A DNA stretch of 64,000 nucleotides from Neptuniibacter halophilus (GTDB lineage Bacteria; Pseudomonadota; Gammaproteobacteria; Pseudomonadales; Balneatricaceae). Shown here piece after piece: positions 17,485 through 26,234 of the stretch. The notes under the pieces were generated by a model. It did not search any database and was not told the DNA's origin. It worked only from the letters and a program-made list of their open reading frames with translations. Positions within the stretch are counted from its first letter, which is position 1; each line of letters opens with the position of its first letter. The stretch is from NCBI RefSeq assembly GCF_030295765.1, contig NZ_AP027292.1:1922001-1986000 (forward strand), given 5' to 3'. A program made the translations under genes and the position numbers.

Positions 17485-17802
17485 GGATAGGGTCTCCTGA
17501 GATGAAGGTAGAACCAGGCTGGTGGCCTGGGAAAACAGAATGGGGCTGTTCTCAGGAAGGTGATATATGTCTGAAAATCTTTTATTTAAGAAATTGATTG
17601 TGCTTGATATGGCGACAATTCTACCGGGAAGGTCAATGATGTCGCATCAAGGAAAAAGTGAAGGAAGTTATCTTAGATTCGACGGAGTTCAGTGCTGGTG
17701 CTGAAGAGGGAGCACTTCTTTAGTGCTGATCGCTCTGTGAGTGCTCAGTTATTTCTTACACACAGGGCTTATTGCATGAGATGAACTACGAGGACCATAC
17801 TC
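17485..17802. other. Intergenic region between divergent genes
   Basis: A 318-base segment between the glycine-zipper gene and the second AlpA-like gene. It contains a small 6-bp hairpin (CCAGGC/GCCTGG, 17514-17530), most likely in the leader of the leftward gene. No reading frame with a ribosome site is seen. Confidence 0.4.
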
Positions 17803-17994
17803 ATGCGATTAATGAAATTGAAAGAGGTCATGCACACCACGGGCCTAGCACGCTCAACTGTTTACAAGTACATTCATGAGGGTAATTTCCCAAAACCAGT
17901 CTCTTTAGGAGAACGTAACGTCGCGTGGCTTGAAAGTGAAATTGAAGATTGGATTATGGATAAAATTGAGCAGCGTGACTCGCTGCCTGACTAA
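17803..17994 (+). CDS. Second AlpA family regulator
   Basis: A 63-residue helix-turn-helix protein. It begins MRLMKLKEVMHTTGLARSTV and continues with FPKPVSLGERNVAWLESEI and a WIMDKIEQR helix. It is clearly related to the AlpA-like protein at 14698-14928 but shorter at the N-terminus. The ribosome site GAGGA is 8 bases before the ATG. It is convergent with the end of the defence block. Its likely role is control of integrase or island genes, by family analogy. Confidence 0.88.
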   Translation: MRLMKLKEVMHTTGLARSTVYKYIHEGNFPKPVSLGERNVAWLESEIEDWIMDKIEQRDSLPD

Positions 17995-18057
17995 CTCCAA
18001 CCCCTATGAATAGATAAAAGTATTAGCCGATTCCTATCAAAAGAGCTCCATAAGGGT

Positions 18058-19623
18058 TTAGTTTTGAAGATAGCGGAGCATTCTCTTTAACAACTCCACC
18101 GCATCTCTGTTGTTTACCAAGGTTAAGCATCCCACGCCGTGAGTATCCAGATAGTCTGGATCCGACAACCTTGGCACTTCCTTGTTAGCAGGCACCAGAA
18201 GAACTGATAGCGAAGGGGCTTTTCCTCTGAATTTAATCGAATCACGATAGATGTGTGCGGAAGCCATCGAGTCTAGAATTCGAGATCGGTAGGCTGTGTA
18301 TTTGCTGTCGAGGCAGATAAAACGGACCTGCTGCCCCTTCCGGTATTCCAGTACTAGGTCAGGCCGACGCTCTCGGCTGATTGAGCAGTAACCATAGTGA
18401 TTATCTTCTTCCATGGATCTGCATACTAATTGTGAATAAAGACTGACAGCCTGGTCGCCTGATTGGCCCACTAATACCATATCCGCGAACGCGGGAGCGC
18501 TTTTCAACCGCCACTCATAACCAGGTAGAAGGACCTCTAATTGCCGCGCTAGCGCCACAAAACACCAGGCTTCATAGACTTCCCAGGTTGGTGCCAGATA
18601 GTGCTGCTCATCATCGGCCAGCTCCGAAAGCCCTTGCCGCAGCAGGCGAACACCCACCCGATAAGCCAGATCATAATGAGGGCTACCAGAAACAGCATTG
18701 AGCCCAGCTACACCGGTTTTTGATTTATCGGCGGCACTAAATGGCGTGTTCCGGGATAGCTTCAGCAATCGTTTTCGAATGCCTGCTAGGTAGTTCAGAC
18801 GGCGCGGCATCCGCGAAAGGATATCGCTCTCGGTCTCTCCAGAGGTGCTGCTGTAGTTGGAGAATGATTCGACTAGCCCATCGACCATTCGCAACACATG
18901 ATCCAGTTGCTGCGCCATCAGACGATTGGCAGGGTTATCCATCGTTGGCTCATTAAAGGGAACATCTAATCGGTTGTTTTCGATTATACGATTGTGGGCC
19001 TGTCCCGGTTGCTTAGCCACGACAGCAAGCAGCTTTGGATTGGCGCTCAGGCGGCGAACTGTTGTGACATCAACTCGACGCGCTAGGTGTATCGGCAATT
19101 GTTCCCGATGATGGTTTAGACGGACTATCGGCCGCTCGCTTATGGCCTTAAGGCCATAAAGGTACCGGTCGATAAAGCAACGAAACCTTGCATAACGAAT
19201 CCACAATGAGAGTTTTTGCTTAGCTTGACCCCCCAAGCCATGTTTGGCCGGTTCTGTTCCAGTCAGCAGCTGAGGCGCATAGTCAGCGATCTGGCTGATA
19301 TATTCGATGTACTGCTCACGACCCGTTTTATGTTGTGCGGGGGCTACATCAATGAGAAAGCGCACCGGAGCGTGCAGACCTTCCTGCTCTAACTCAAGCT
19401 CCACTTCCCCGGCATAAAAACCGGGCGACCATAGCCAGAACTCACGTCGCGCATCCATCGGTAACAACGCATCATCAACATACAGACGAGACGTTTCCGC
19501 ATCCACGCTGATAAGGTAGTGATGATTCTCTTCAACGCCCTGCAGCGTTTTCTCCGCGCTCAGCTCACCAATAAAAGATGGCGGCTCCTGGCGGCGGCAA
19601 AAAACCTTCAATTTCACCGTCAT
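18058..19623 (-). CDS. DUF2357/PD-(D/E)XK nuclease, McrC-like partner
   Basis: A 521-residue protein: an N-terminal beta-rich DUF2357-type region (about 1-250) and a C-terminal restriction-endonuclease-fold domain. The nuclease core reads RRPDLVLEYRKGQQ, then ICLDSKYTAY, giving Asp and the D-x-K pair. Such proteins are the McrC-like nuclease subunits of McrBC-type (type IV) systems that use an adjacent AAA+/GTPase motor. Its ATG overlaps the stop of that motor gene by one base (TAATG), so translation is coupled. It is the last gene of the eight-gene same-strand block. The target, modified or invading nucleic acid, is inferred from the family. Confidence 0.83.
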   Translation of the reverse strand: MTVKLKVFCRRQEPPSFIGELSAEKTLQGVEENHHYLISVDAETSRLYVDDALLPMDARREFWLWSPGFYAGEVELELEQEGLHAPVRFLIDVAPAQHKTGREQYIEYISQIADYAPQLLTGTEPAKHGLGGQAKQKLSLWIRYARFRCFIDRYLYGLKAISERPIVRLNHHREQLPIHLARRVDVTTVRRLSANPKLLAVVAKQPGQAHNRIIENNRLDVPFNEPTMDNPANRLMAQQLDHVLRMVDGLVESFSNYSSTSGETESDILSRMPRRLNYLAGIRKRLLKLSRNTPFSAADKSKTGVAGLNAVSGSPHYDLAYRVGVRLLRQGLSELADDEQHYLAPTWEVYEAWCFVALARQLEVLLPGYEWRLKSAPAFADMVLVGQSGDQAVSLYSQLVCRSMEEDNHYGYCSISRERRPDLVLEYRKGQQVRFICLDSKYTAYRSRILDSMASAHIYRDSIKFRGKAPSLSVLLVPANKEVPRLSDPDYLDTHGVGCLTLVNNRDAVELLKRMLRYLQN

Positions 19624-21872
19624 TAACGCCAAAAACGCATCATGCCAGTGTCAGCGAGGTCGGCTTTAAGCATTCGCACCTTAGTGCAACTTCGCTTCAG
19701 GCCCTGCTGTTCCAATACAGCCGCAGCTTTATGCAAGACATCATGTAGACGCTGGCTCTCAGAACCTCTGAGCTTCGGCAAAACGCGTGCGTAAACCACA
19801 TCGTCCAATGCCCCCATCAGTTCGAAGTCACTCGCTTTACTTGCCAATGCCAGATAAGACAGTACGTCCTCGACGGTACGCCAGCCAAAGTGCAGTCTTT
19901 CAGGGGCAAGCACCGTCAGCAGCGCTTCGAGACAACTGCGTACAACTACCACATCTGCAGAGACAAGACCGTGACTGTTCCAGTTGGGGTAATCAGCCAA
20001 GGTGATATCCCAAAACTCCAGAGTAAATGCACGATCAAGGACTTTGTCAGAGAGCCCATGGGTGGTCTCATCCATGTTTACGGTGCCGATGAAGGCAACA
20101 TTAGATGGATAGGCGATTGTACTCGGCACACCGTCGAACGAATCACCCTCGTTATGCAGCCTCAATCGATCCCCTGACTCCATTGCCGATAGCACCGGTG
20201 CAAAATACTGCTCCGGATGGGACAGATTCATCTCATCCAGTATCACCGTATATGGCTGATCCGGATGCGCTGCTGCTTGCAGCAAAAAGTCGAGTAGCGG
20301 TGGACGCACATAGTTATCGGAGACGAGCGGGTTGATATAACCGAAAAGAGGCGCAGGATCGTACCAACCGGGCTGAACCGCCTGAACGAATACATTCTTA
20401 GCCGGCGTCTTTGCAAACTGGGCCGCTAACGCTTCAGCATACCGCTGTGCGAGTAGCGTTTTACCCGAGCCCGACAAGCCGGCCAGCACCGCGAAATGGC
20501 GCCGAGCGTGAGCCCATAGCCCGAAATGCAGCTGACTCACAATACGCGCTGGGAACGCTGTATTCGAAATAACTTGCTTCAACAGCGCGGTCTGATCAAG
20601 GGAAGCCATATTCAATGTAGCATCGGTCGACGACAGTTCAGCGACGTCACCGTTTTCGACTGCTTGCAGTTTCTCTGGATGCCAATTGATCTGCTCCGCC
20701 CATGAACGCCCCGCCTCGGATAGGCTATAGACCCCAACGGTATCGACCTCCAGCAGACCAAAGTCTCGCAACCATTTCAGCATCGCCCTAGGTGCAAAGT
20801 CCGTCGTCCAGCCAGGATTGACCTCTTTTAACAGTATGATCAGATCAGTCGTTGATAACTCATGTTCGGCAAGCGCACAGAGGACGTGATCGACACCTAA
20901 AGTACGCGTTAGGAATAGAGGAATGAGCTCCTGGGGATCGTTATTCTCAAGGTACAGTTCTCCCCGAGCCGTCTGCGTGATCACCCCGTCATTTTCCTGA
21001 ATGACATAAAATTCGTTCTTGAGGATATTCATCAAGGTTCGCAGCGAGCTGTCGCGGTAGTCAGGGAATTCGGCCTTTAGGTAGTCCATCAGCTCTTCAC
21101 GGCTCACCCCATCAACTACAAAGCTGAGTGCGCTGGATATGGTTCCCAGCCCACCTTTGATGCTGGTAAACCCTTTCCGACGCTGAATGGCTGGCAAGGG
21201 CTTAAGCTCAATTTCTCCGAGTGGATTAGCCGTTTCCGCGACGGCTTCGGAGCTAGCAGACTGCACATGGCGCTCATAGACAAACCATGGAAGGGTCATT
21301 CGTTCAGCAAGTGCACGTGCATCGTCAGCACATGGCCCTAATAGAGAATCGATCCTATCCATCAAGTGAATTTGGCGAGCAACAGGGTCTGGTTTTTTAA
21401 CTTTTCCAAACCACGCCCTATGGCATTCTAGGGCCATGCGACCGTATGTGATTGTGCTGAAATGGCGGGGGTAAAACGCAGCCAGTAGCCGGAAAATTTT
21501 GACCCGTGGGGTACGACTAGCGAAGGCTTTCAGCTTTTCAACAATACCGTCATGTAGTGATCTAAACTGTGCAAGCCGTGCGTCCGCCGTTTCTCCAAGG
21601 GGCTGCAAAGACGTTTCTGCCAACCAGTCTCGGAAAGATGAGTCATCCAAAGCGGATCCAAGATCAACCGTTCCCATGCCCACTCCGCTAACCGCATTGT
21701 CATCCCAAAGGCGCTGCTGAAATTCCTTTGTTCGACGAGTCTCGAAGTCGGCTTTCTGCACGTATGTGAGAAAGCCTTCCAGCTCACTCAACCACTTCGG
21801 ATTTGAATCCCAAGGCTTAATATCAAGAAGAGCCTGCTTTAGTTGGTCATCTAGTGTTAAGTCGAGCGGCAT
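19623..21872 (-). CDS. McrB-like AAA+ motor protein
   Basis: A 749-residue protein. Residues about 1-220 form an unassigned, probably specificity-determining domain. At about 240-400 there are two winged-helix-like units (SREELMDYLKAEFPDY; TTDLIILLKEVNPGW). A McrB/MoxR-type AAA+ core follows: Walker A GLSGSGKT at 465-472, Walker B VILDEMNLSHPEQYF, and the McrB-like sensor TVNMDETTHGLSDKVLDRAF. The MNxxD-type sensor and the DUF2357 nuclease partner support an McrBC-like system. GTP versus ATP use cannot be decided from sequence alone. A 134-base gap separates it from the upstream TPR-like gene, so it may have its own promoter. Confidence 0.83.
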   Translation of the reverse strand: MPLDLTLDDQLKQALLDIKPWDSNPKWLSELEGFLTYVQKADFETRRTKEFQQRLWDDNAVSGVGMGTVDLGSALDDSSFRDWLAETSLQPLGETADARLAQFRSLHDGIVEKLKAFASRTPRVKIFRLLAAFYPRHFSTITYGRMALECHRAWFGKVKKPDPVARQIHLMDRIDSLLGPCADDARALAERMTLPWFVYERHVQSASSEAVAETANPLGEIELKPLPAIQRRKGFTSIKGGLGTISSALSFVVDGVSREELMDYLKAEFPDYRDSSLRTLMNILKNEFYVIQENDGVITQTARGELYLENNDPQELIPLFLTRTLGVDHVLCALAEHELSTTDLIILLKEVNPGWTTDFAPRAMLKWLRDFGLLEVDTVGVYSLSEAGRSWAEQINWHPEKLQAVENGDVAELSSTDATLNMASLDQTALLKQVISNTAFPARIVSQLHFGLWAHARRHFAVLAGLSGSGKTLLAQRYAEALAAQFAKTPAKNVFVQAVQPGWYDPAPLFGYINPLVSDNYVRPPLLDFLLQAAAHPDQPYTVILDEMNLSHPEQYFAPVLSAMESGDRLRLHNEGDSFDGVPSTIAYPSNVAFIGTVNMDETTHGLSDKVLDRAFTLEFWDITLADYPNWNSHGLVSADVVVVRSCLEALLTVLAPERLHFGWRTVEDVLSYLALASKASDFELMGALDDVVYARVLPKLRGSESQRLHDVLHKAAAVLEQQGLKRSCTKVRMLKADLADTGMMRFWR

Positions 21873-22006
21873 ATTCCAGCGTCCTTACATAGTTTATTAT
21901 CGAACGGATATCGCTACTCGACATCCTTGTGCCACAAAACGGCCATGTTAGAAGCATTCCTGCGATAGCCGAGATATACCCAGCCAAAGACTGACGACAA
22001 TCCCCA

Positions 22007-23422
22007 TTAATCAATTGTGGGAGCTTCTGATTTCTTAATCTTTATCGCCCTCCAAGTCCTTTCCTTTTTTTTAGGGTTGATGTCCCAAACCTTCATCACT
22101 TCCACCTCGGCTCCATTCCATTCTGGGACGACTAGGTCTGGGGTGACGAAAGTGTCGCATACAAAGGCAAAACCTTTGGTATGCACTCTTAGCTCCCCAA
22201 CCTCGGTTTCTACCCCGGTTAGGCTAATAGGTGCAGTGGGCATTGCTTTCAGCACCTCGGTGTCCTCTCCTGTTCTAGCAAAGGTAATAGTTACCCAGTC
22301 GCCTCTATCTGGTAGCCCCTTACCCGCAAACACGCCTTTCCGTACAGAAAGCTTCTGACTTTGAGACAGGTATACGTTGAAGCCTTTGCCTGATCTATGT
22401 AGCGACAATACAACCCCTGTCGCGTCCTGGATCTCGTCGTATAGAAGCTCATCAGCATATGCCCCATGTTCTGAAAAATAGCTGTTTAGATTAATCGAAC
22501 TAGCAACTGACGCATCAAACCAAGGTTGCGCCATCAAGTCTTCGTATTCAGGCTTGAGAGTCCAGCCTTCATTGCGGTAGGTATCAGCGATGGAGCATAG
22601 GAGGGCTGATGCTTCTGAGCATTGCCCTTGCCGCGCAAATAAGAGAGCTAGACCGCCACGCATTTTGACCGAAAACTTCGGGTCTTTAGATGCGCTAAGC
22701 CCTTTGCAATAGCAAGCAATAGCTCTCTTTGGATCACTTTCGATGTAAGTCGCTGCCAGTGCTCCCCATGCCCAAAACTCAGACGCTTTTTTTCGAACGA
22801 TAGGCAGCACTAAATCTCTCGCAGCTTCGTAATTCTTTGCTCCGATTAAGCACTTCGCGTAGTCATAGTGCATCCAAGTCTTGTCTTGATCCTGTGCTTT
22901 CTGATCAGCCAAGTCCAGAAACGAAGTTAAGGAAGACAGGCTTAAGTTCCACTCTTTACGGTGGGTTAGCCAGCCTTTAGAAGCCATACGAGCCTGTTTG
23001 ACTACTTGGCTTGGGCTCTCGTGTTTTTCCCCTTGGTATGGGGTGTAATCCTCAGGCCAAGTAAACAAGCTAGAGTGGTTATCGAGAACAAACCGGACAA
23101 AGGCTTCATAGTGCTCTCCGTTGTCTTTAAACAGATTAAAAAAACGGAAATCAAGTTCTTCGCACGGCATCGGAAGTTTCAGCTGTTCAATGCAAGAAAT
23201 CCAGCTCGTAACATATTCTTGCTCCTGCTGAGTCGGGGCTTTGTTCTTACGGTGGATGATCTGGCTCTGTACCGACTTAATACCGTCATAGCACGCCCAA
23301 TAGAGGCTGCGCTTTAGGAATAAGTTATCCGGTTCATTTTGAAGAGCTGGATACCCTGCGTTCCAAGCATCAACCGGTTTCCCGCTATGCCGAAGTTCTT
23401 TGATCGTTTGGAATATGCTCAT
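22007..23422 (-). CDS. TPR-like helical-repeat protein with C-terminal beta domains
   Basis: A 471-residue protein with no confident family. The N-terminal 300 residues are helical with tetratricopeptide-like pairs (MHYDYAKCLIGAKNYEAARD; WAWGALAATYIESDPKRAIA). The last 150 residues are beta-rich (TGVVLSLHRSGKGFNVYL; GDWVTITFARTGEDTEVL) and resemble OB-fold or cold-shock-like domains that bind nucleic acid. The upstream NERD gene ends within four bases of a possible TTG start; ATG at 23422 is preferred. This tight link makes it a probable partner or sensor for the NERD-helicase protein and the SIR2 protein. Confidence 0.65.
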   Translation of the reverse strand: MSIFQTIKELRHSGKPVDAWNAGYPALQNEPDNLFLKRSLYWACYDGIKSVQSQIIHRKNKAPTQQEQEYVTSWISCIEQLKLPMPCEELDFRFFNLFKDNGEHYEAFVRFVLDNHSSLFTWPEDYTPYQGEKHESPSQVVKQARMASKGWLTHRKEWNLSLSSLTSFLDLADQKAQDQDKTWMHYDYAKCLIGAKNYEAARDLVLPIVRKKASEFWAWGALAATYIESDPKRAIACYCKGLSASKDPKFSVKMRGGLALLFARQGQCSEASALLCSIADTYRNEGWTLKPEYEDLMAQPWFDASVASSINLNSYFSEHGAYADELLYDEIQDATGVVLSLHRSGKGFNVYLSQSQKLSVRKGVFAGKGLPDRGDWVTITFARTGEDTEVLKAMPTAPISLTGVETEVGELRVHTKGFAFVCDTFVTPDLVVPEWNGAEVEVMKVWDINPKKKERTWRAIKIKKSEAPTID

Positions 23423-23427
23423 AGAGG

Positions 23428-26211
23428 TCAAACTGATTCAATGAGTTTTTGAACAACAGCGATGAGCTTTTCATCGCTTGCTCTTACAGGGCGTATGGAG
23501 CTTGCCAAGCCTGTTTTAGCGACGTTGATCTCTAGCTCGATGGCACCTTCGCTATATTCAAAACCGGCGACAGCACGATAGGGGCTCTCCTTAACACTAT
23601 TTCTAACCAACCCGGCGGGAGCTAAAAGGTCATCTAGGCTCTTTACAGCCTCCTTCACTTCCCAGGCTTCAAAAACATCACCTCCGTAGACTCTGTTCTG
23701 AAGCTCTTGGAGAGCCGTTTGATCGACACCCTCTGCAACCCAGACAAGGTTTGAAACGGTGTAATCGCCTTTGTACGAGAGCCTTGCCAATACCGTCTGC
23801 TCTTGTTCGTTGATGAACGTGTACTGCTCTTGGTAAGGGTGTTGTGCCATGCCCTCTATTTGCCAGCAAGAACCTTGTAATCGGTCTCTGAGAGTCAAAA
23901 GAATCGCGACAAGTTCTGGAGTTGCATCAGTGAACCCTCTGGGTGGGGCTAGCTTCGCTTCAGATTCGGACGGAGTCCTCTTTCGATCATAGTGGAGAGG
24001 GGTCGCGACATTAAATGGACCTACCTTGCACTGCGTGTTCATATTGAACACACACTGAGAAAGAGGGCTGAGTTGCGGATACTTTTGTAGTGACAGCTTC
24101 GCTGATGCACAGACGGAAGCTGTATAGAGATACCGAAAAAATTCATCGTTATGATGCGACTCACCTCCTGAGCTACGTTCAGCATTCAGGATGACATGAC
24201 TCCATTCTCGACCTTGACCTCTATGAACTGTCATCGCATAAGCGAACCGGATACGTGCAGCATTGAAATAACCACTACCCATCACTCGACGGTTGACGAG
24301 CATATCGAACCGTTTTTTCTCGGTTTGGTACTTCGCTTTATCTGCTTCGCTATTGGAGTCTTTGAGTAGGGATAGTTCGGCTTTAAGCTCTTCAAGGCTT
24401 TTCTCAGCTTCTTGACGGGCGAATACATTCATCGCTACAAGCTGGTCTGCCGACAATGCAGGTTTTTCACCGATCAAAAAATCTGGAAGGAACCGAACAT
24501 TCACGGAGCCAAGTCCTGGAACCTTGCACCTCATCATTTTGAAGCGAAGGTCCGTAGCCTCTTTCCTCCCTTTCAGAAGTATTGAGTGGACTTCTTCCTG
24601 ATCAGATACCCACTCCACAACACCGATGTCTCCGGCATTTACGTAGGATGACTCCTGCTCATGTGACTCGTAAGTTCCATAGATCTCTTGGACCACAGGG
24701 GTTCGGTTATGAAAATCAATCCGATCTCCTACTTCTAGCCCATAGCTACCCTGTGGTCGCAACGCTTTTTTTACAGCAAGATTAATACGGTGAGCCGCTT
24801 CGTTTAGAGCACAAAGATAGACCGCATGAAAGAAGCCTGTGGAAAGTTCCTTAGGCAGCGAAGGGTCTTTATTTACCTCACTCACTTGGTCGCCATCAGG
24901 GGCAGGGAGGCGGTTAAAATGTTTATGTTTTATGTGTTCAGCTAGGTCAAACTGGAAGTCTAATAGGCCTTGTTGCTCAGAGTCAGAACGAAGCTGTTCT
25001 TCTAACGAGGCTCTCGTGACCTTGTACCCTCGTTCCTCCATTGCGTTGCCATGAATGAAGCTCAGCTTAAGATCACCTCGTGATAACTGATAGGGGTCAC
25101 CAATTAGTGCAATTTTCGGAGGGGTATCGCCAAATGCTTCTAGTAAATCGTTCACTAGATGACCGGTCCCAAAGCGATTCGTATCAGTGGCGAAAAAACT
25201 ATTACCTAGGAGGTGGGCATCGACAAAGATTAGGCATTTCCCTTTGACATCATGTTGGGTCAGTTTGACATCATGTATCCCGACACCAACACCTGAACTA
25301 TTTTTCTCAATCCTGTCTGGCTGGCTGTTATAGAGCAACGTGTAGATTGAGTAGCACTCATCGAATCCATGTAATTGGTAACGCTTGGCAATTCGACTGT
25401 TTGGCGCTAGCAGGAGCGGAGATAGTCCTTGTCTTTGAACACTCTCAATTATGGTTTCCAGAACAGTGCGTTTACCTGTATTAACCATGCCGGTGATGAC
25501 GAACGCAGTTGTATCTCCCTCTAGCCAATCGGACGTACCCGTCAATACCTTCTTTTGTCCCTCTGTCCAATGAATCGTTCGTCCACCTTCTGCTTTAGCT
25601 TCTCTAATAGTCCGTACCTCAGGATGGCCATCAGGAAAATAGGGCGGAACGTCAAATGCGTTGATCAGTATCTCGAGGTCGGTGCTTGGCAAGTCGATTG
25701 ATGCGCTTGCAATACTATCCACTGTCCTAACTGCATGAAGCATGTCGCCTACATGGAACCAACTATGAATCTTAGGAGGAACCTGCAGCTCATCAAATTC
25801 GATAGGCTGCTGGAATAGTGTTAGTGCGGCGATATGTCCAAGGTTGGGCTGAGACCGCAGCGGCAGCCGATCACTTTGTATGAACTCCAACAGGGCGAAC
25901 TTGTTTGTTCTTAACTGCTGATATGGATTAATGCTATTGCCGCCCTTTACTGGAACACCATCGCAGGTCCAGCGATTGTTCTCTGAAAATCTGACTTCGC
26001 CACCAAAGTTTTTGAAGTCGATGGCGATAATAGCGTTTCTCTTAACGATCAAAGCATCCAGTTCTTTGCCGCCTACGAAGAAATTACCGAACAGGTACAA
26101 CGGCTCATCTTGGTTTTCCCAGTGTTGCTTCAACTGGTCATGAAGCTCGTTGAATGCTTTGTTCTCATGGCTGTGATTAAAAGCCGAACCTCTAAATGCT
26201 TGAAATGTCAT
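23428..26211 (-). CDS. NERD nuclease domain fused to a degenerate SF1 helicase
   Basis: A 927-residue protein. Residues about 10-130 are a NERD (nuclease-related) domain with the PD-(D/E)XK-type residues Asp52 (GGKELDALIV) and Asp65-x-Lys67 (IAIDFKNFGGE). Residues about 215-700 have the layout of a UvrD/RecD-type SF1 helicase, but the Walker A reads GMVNTGKRT (Arg where Ser/Thr is expected) and motif II reads FVDAHLLG (Ala for the usual Glu). Motif III (LIGDPYQLSRG) and the MTVHRGQGREW motif are clearer. A C-terminal region of about 200 residues is unassigned. ATP hydrolysis is therefore doubtful while nuclease residues remain. GGAGG lies 5 bases before the ATG. It is 23 bases after the SIR2 gene and abuts the TPR-like gene. 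Confidence 0.8.
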   Translation of the reverse strand: MTFQAFRGSAFNHSHENKAFNELHDQLKQHWENQDEPLYLFGNFFVGGKELDALIVKRNAIIAIDFKNFGGEVRFSENNRWTCDGVPVKGGNSINPYQQLRTNKFALLEFIQSDRLPLRSQPNLGHIAALTLFQQPIEFDELQVPPKIHSWFHVGDMLHAVRTVDSIASASIDLPSTDLEILINAFDVPPYFPDGHPEVRTIREAKAEGGRTIHWTEGQKKVLTGTSDWLEGDTTAFVITGMVNTGKRTVLETIIESVQRQGLSPLLLAPNSRIAKRYQLHGFDECYSIYTLLYNSQPDRIEKNSSGVGVGIHDVKLTQHDVKGKCLIFVDAHLLGNSFFATDTNRFGTGHLVNDLLEAFGDTPPKIALIGDPYQLSRGDLKLSFIHGNAMEERGYKVTRASLEEQLRSDSEQQGLLDFQFDLAEHIKHKHFNRLPAPDGDQVSEVNKDPSLPKELSTGFFHAVYLCALNEAAHRINLAVKKALRPQGSYGLEVGDRIDFHNRTPVVQEIYGTYESHEQESSYVNAGDIGVVEWVSDQEEVHSILLKGRKEATDLRFKMMRCKVPGLGSVNVRFLPDFLIGEKPALSADQLVAMNVFARQEAEKSLEELKAELSLLKDSNSEADKAKYQTEKKRFDMLVNRRVMGSGYFNAARIRFAYAMTVHRGQGREWSHVILNAERSSGGESHHNDEFFRYLYTASVCASAKLSLQKYPQLSPLSQCVFNMNTQCKVGPFNVATPLHYDRKRTPSESEAKLAPPRGFTDATPELVAILLTLRDRLQGSCWQIEGMAQHPYQEQYTFINEQEQTVLARLSYKGDYTVSNLVWVAEGVDQTALQELQNRVYGGDVFEAWEVKEAVKSLDDLLAPAGLVRNSVKESPYRAVAGFEYSEGAIELEINVAKTGLASSIRPVRASDEKLIAVVQKLIESV

Positions 26212-26234
26212 TCAGCCCTCCGCTGGCCTAAATT

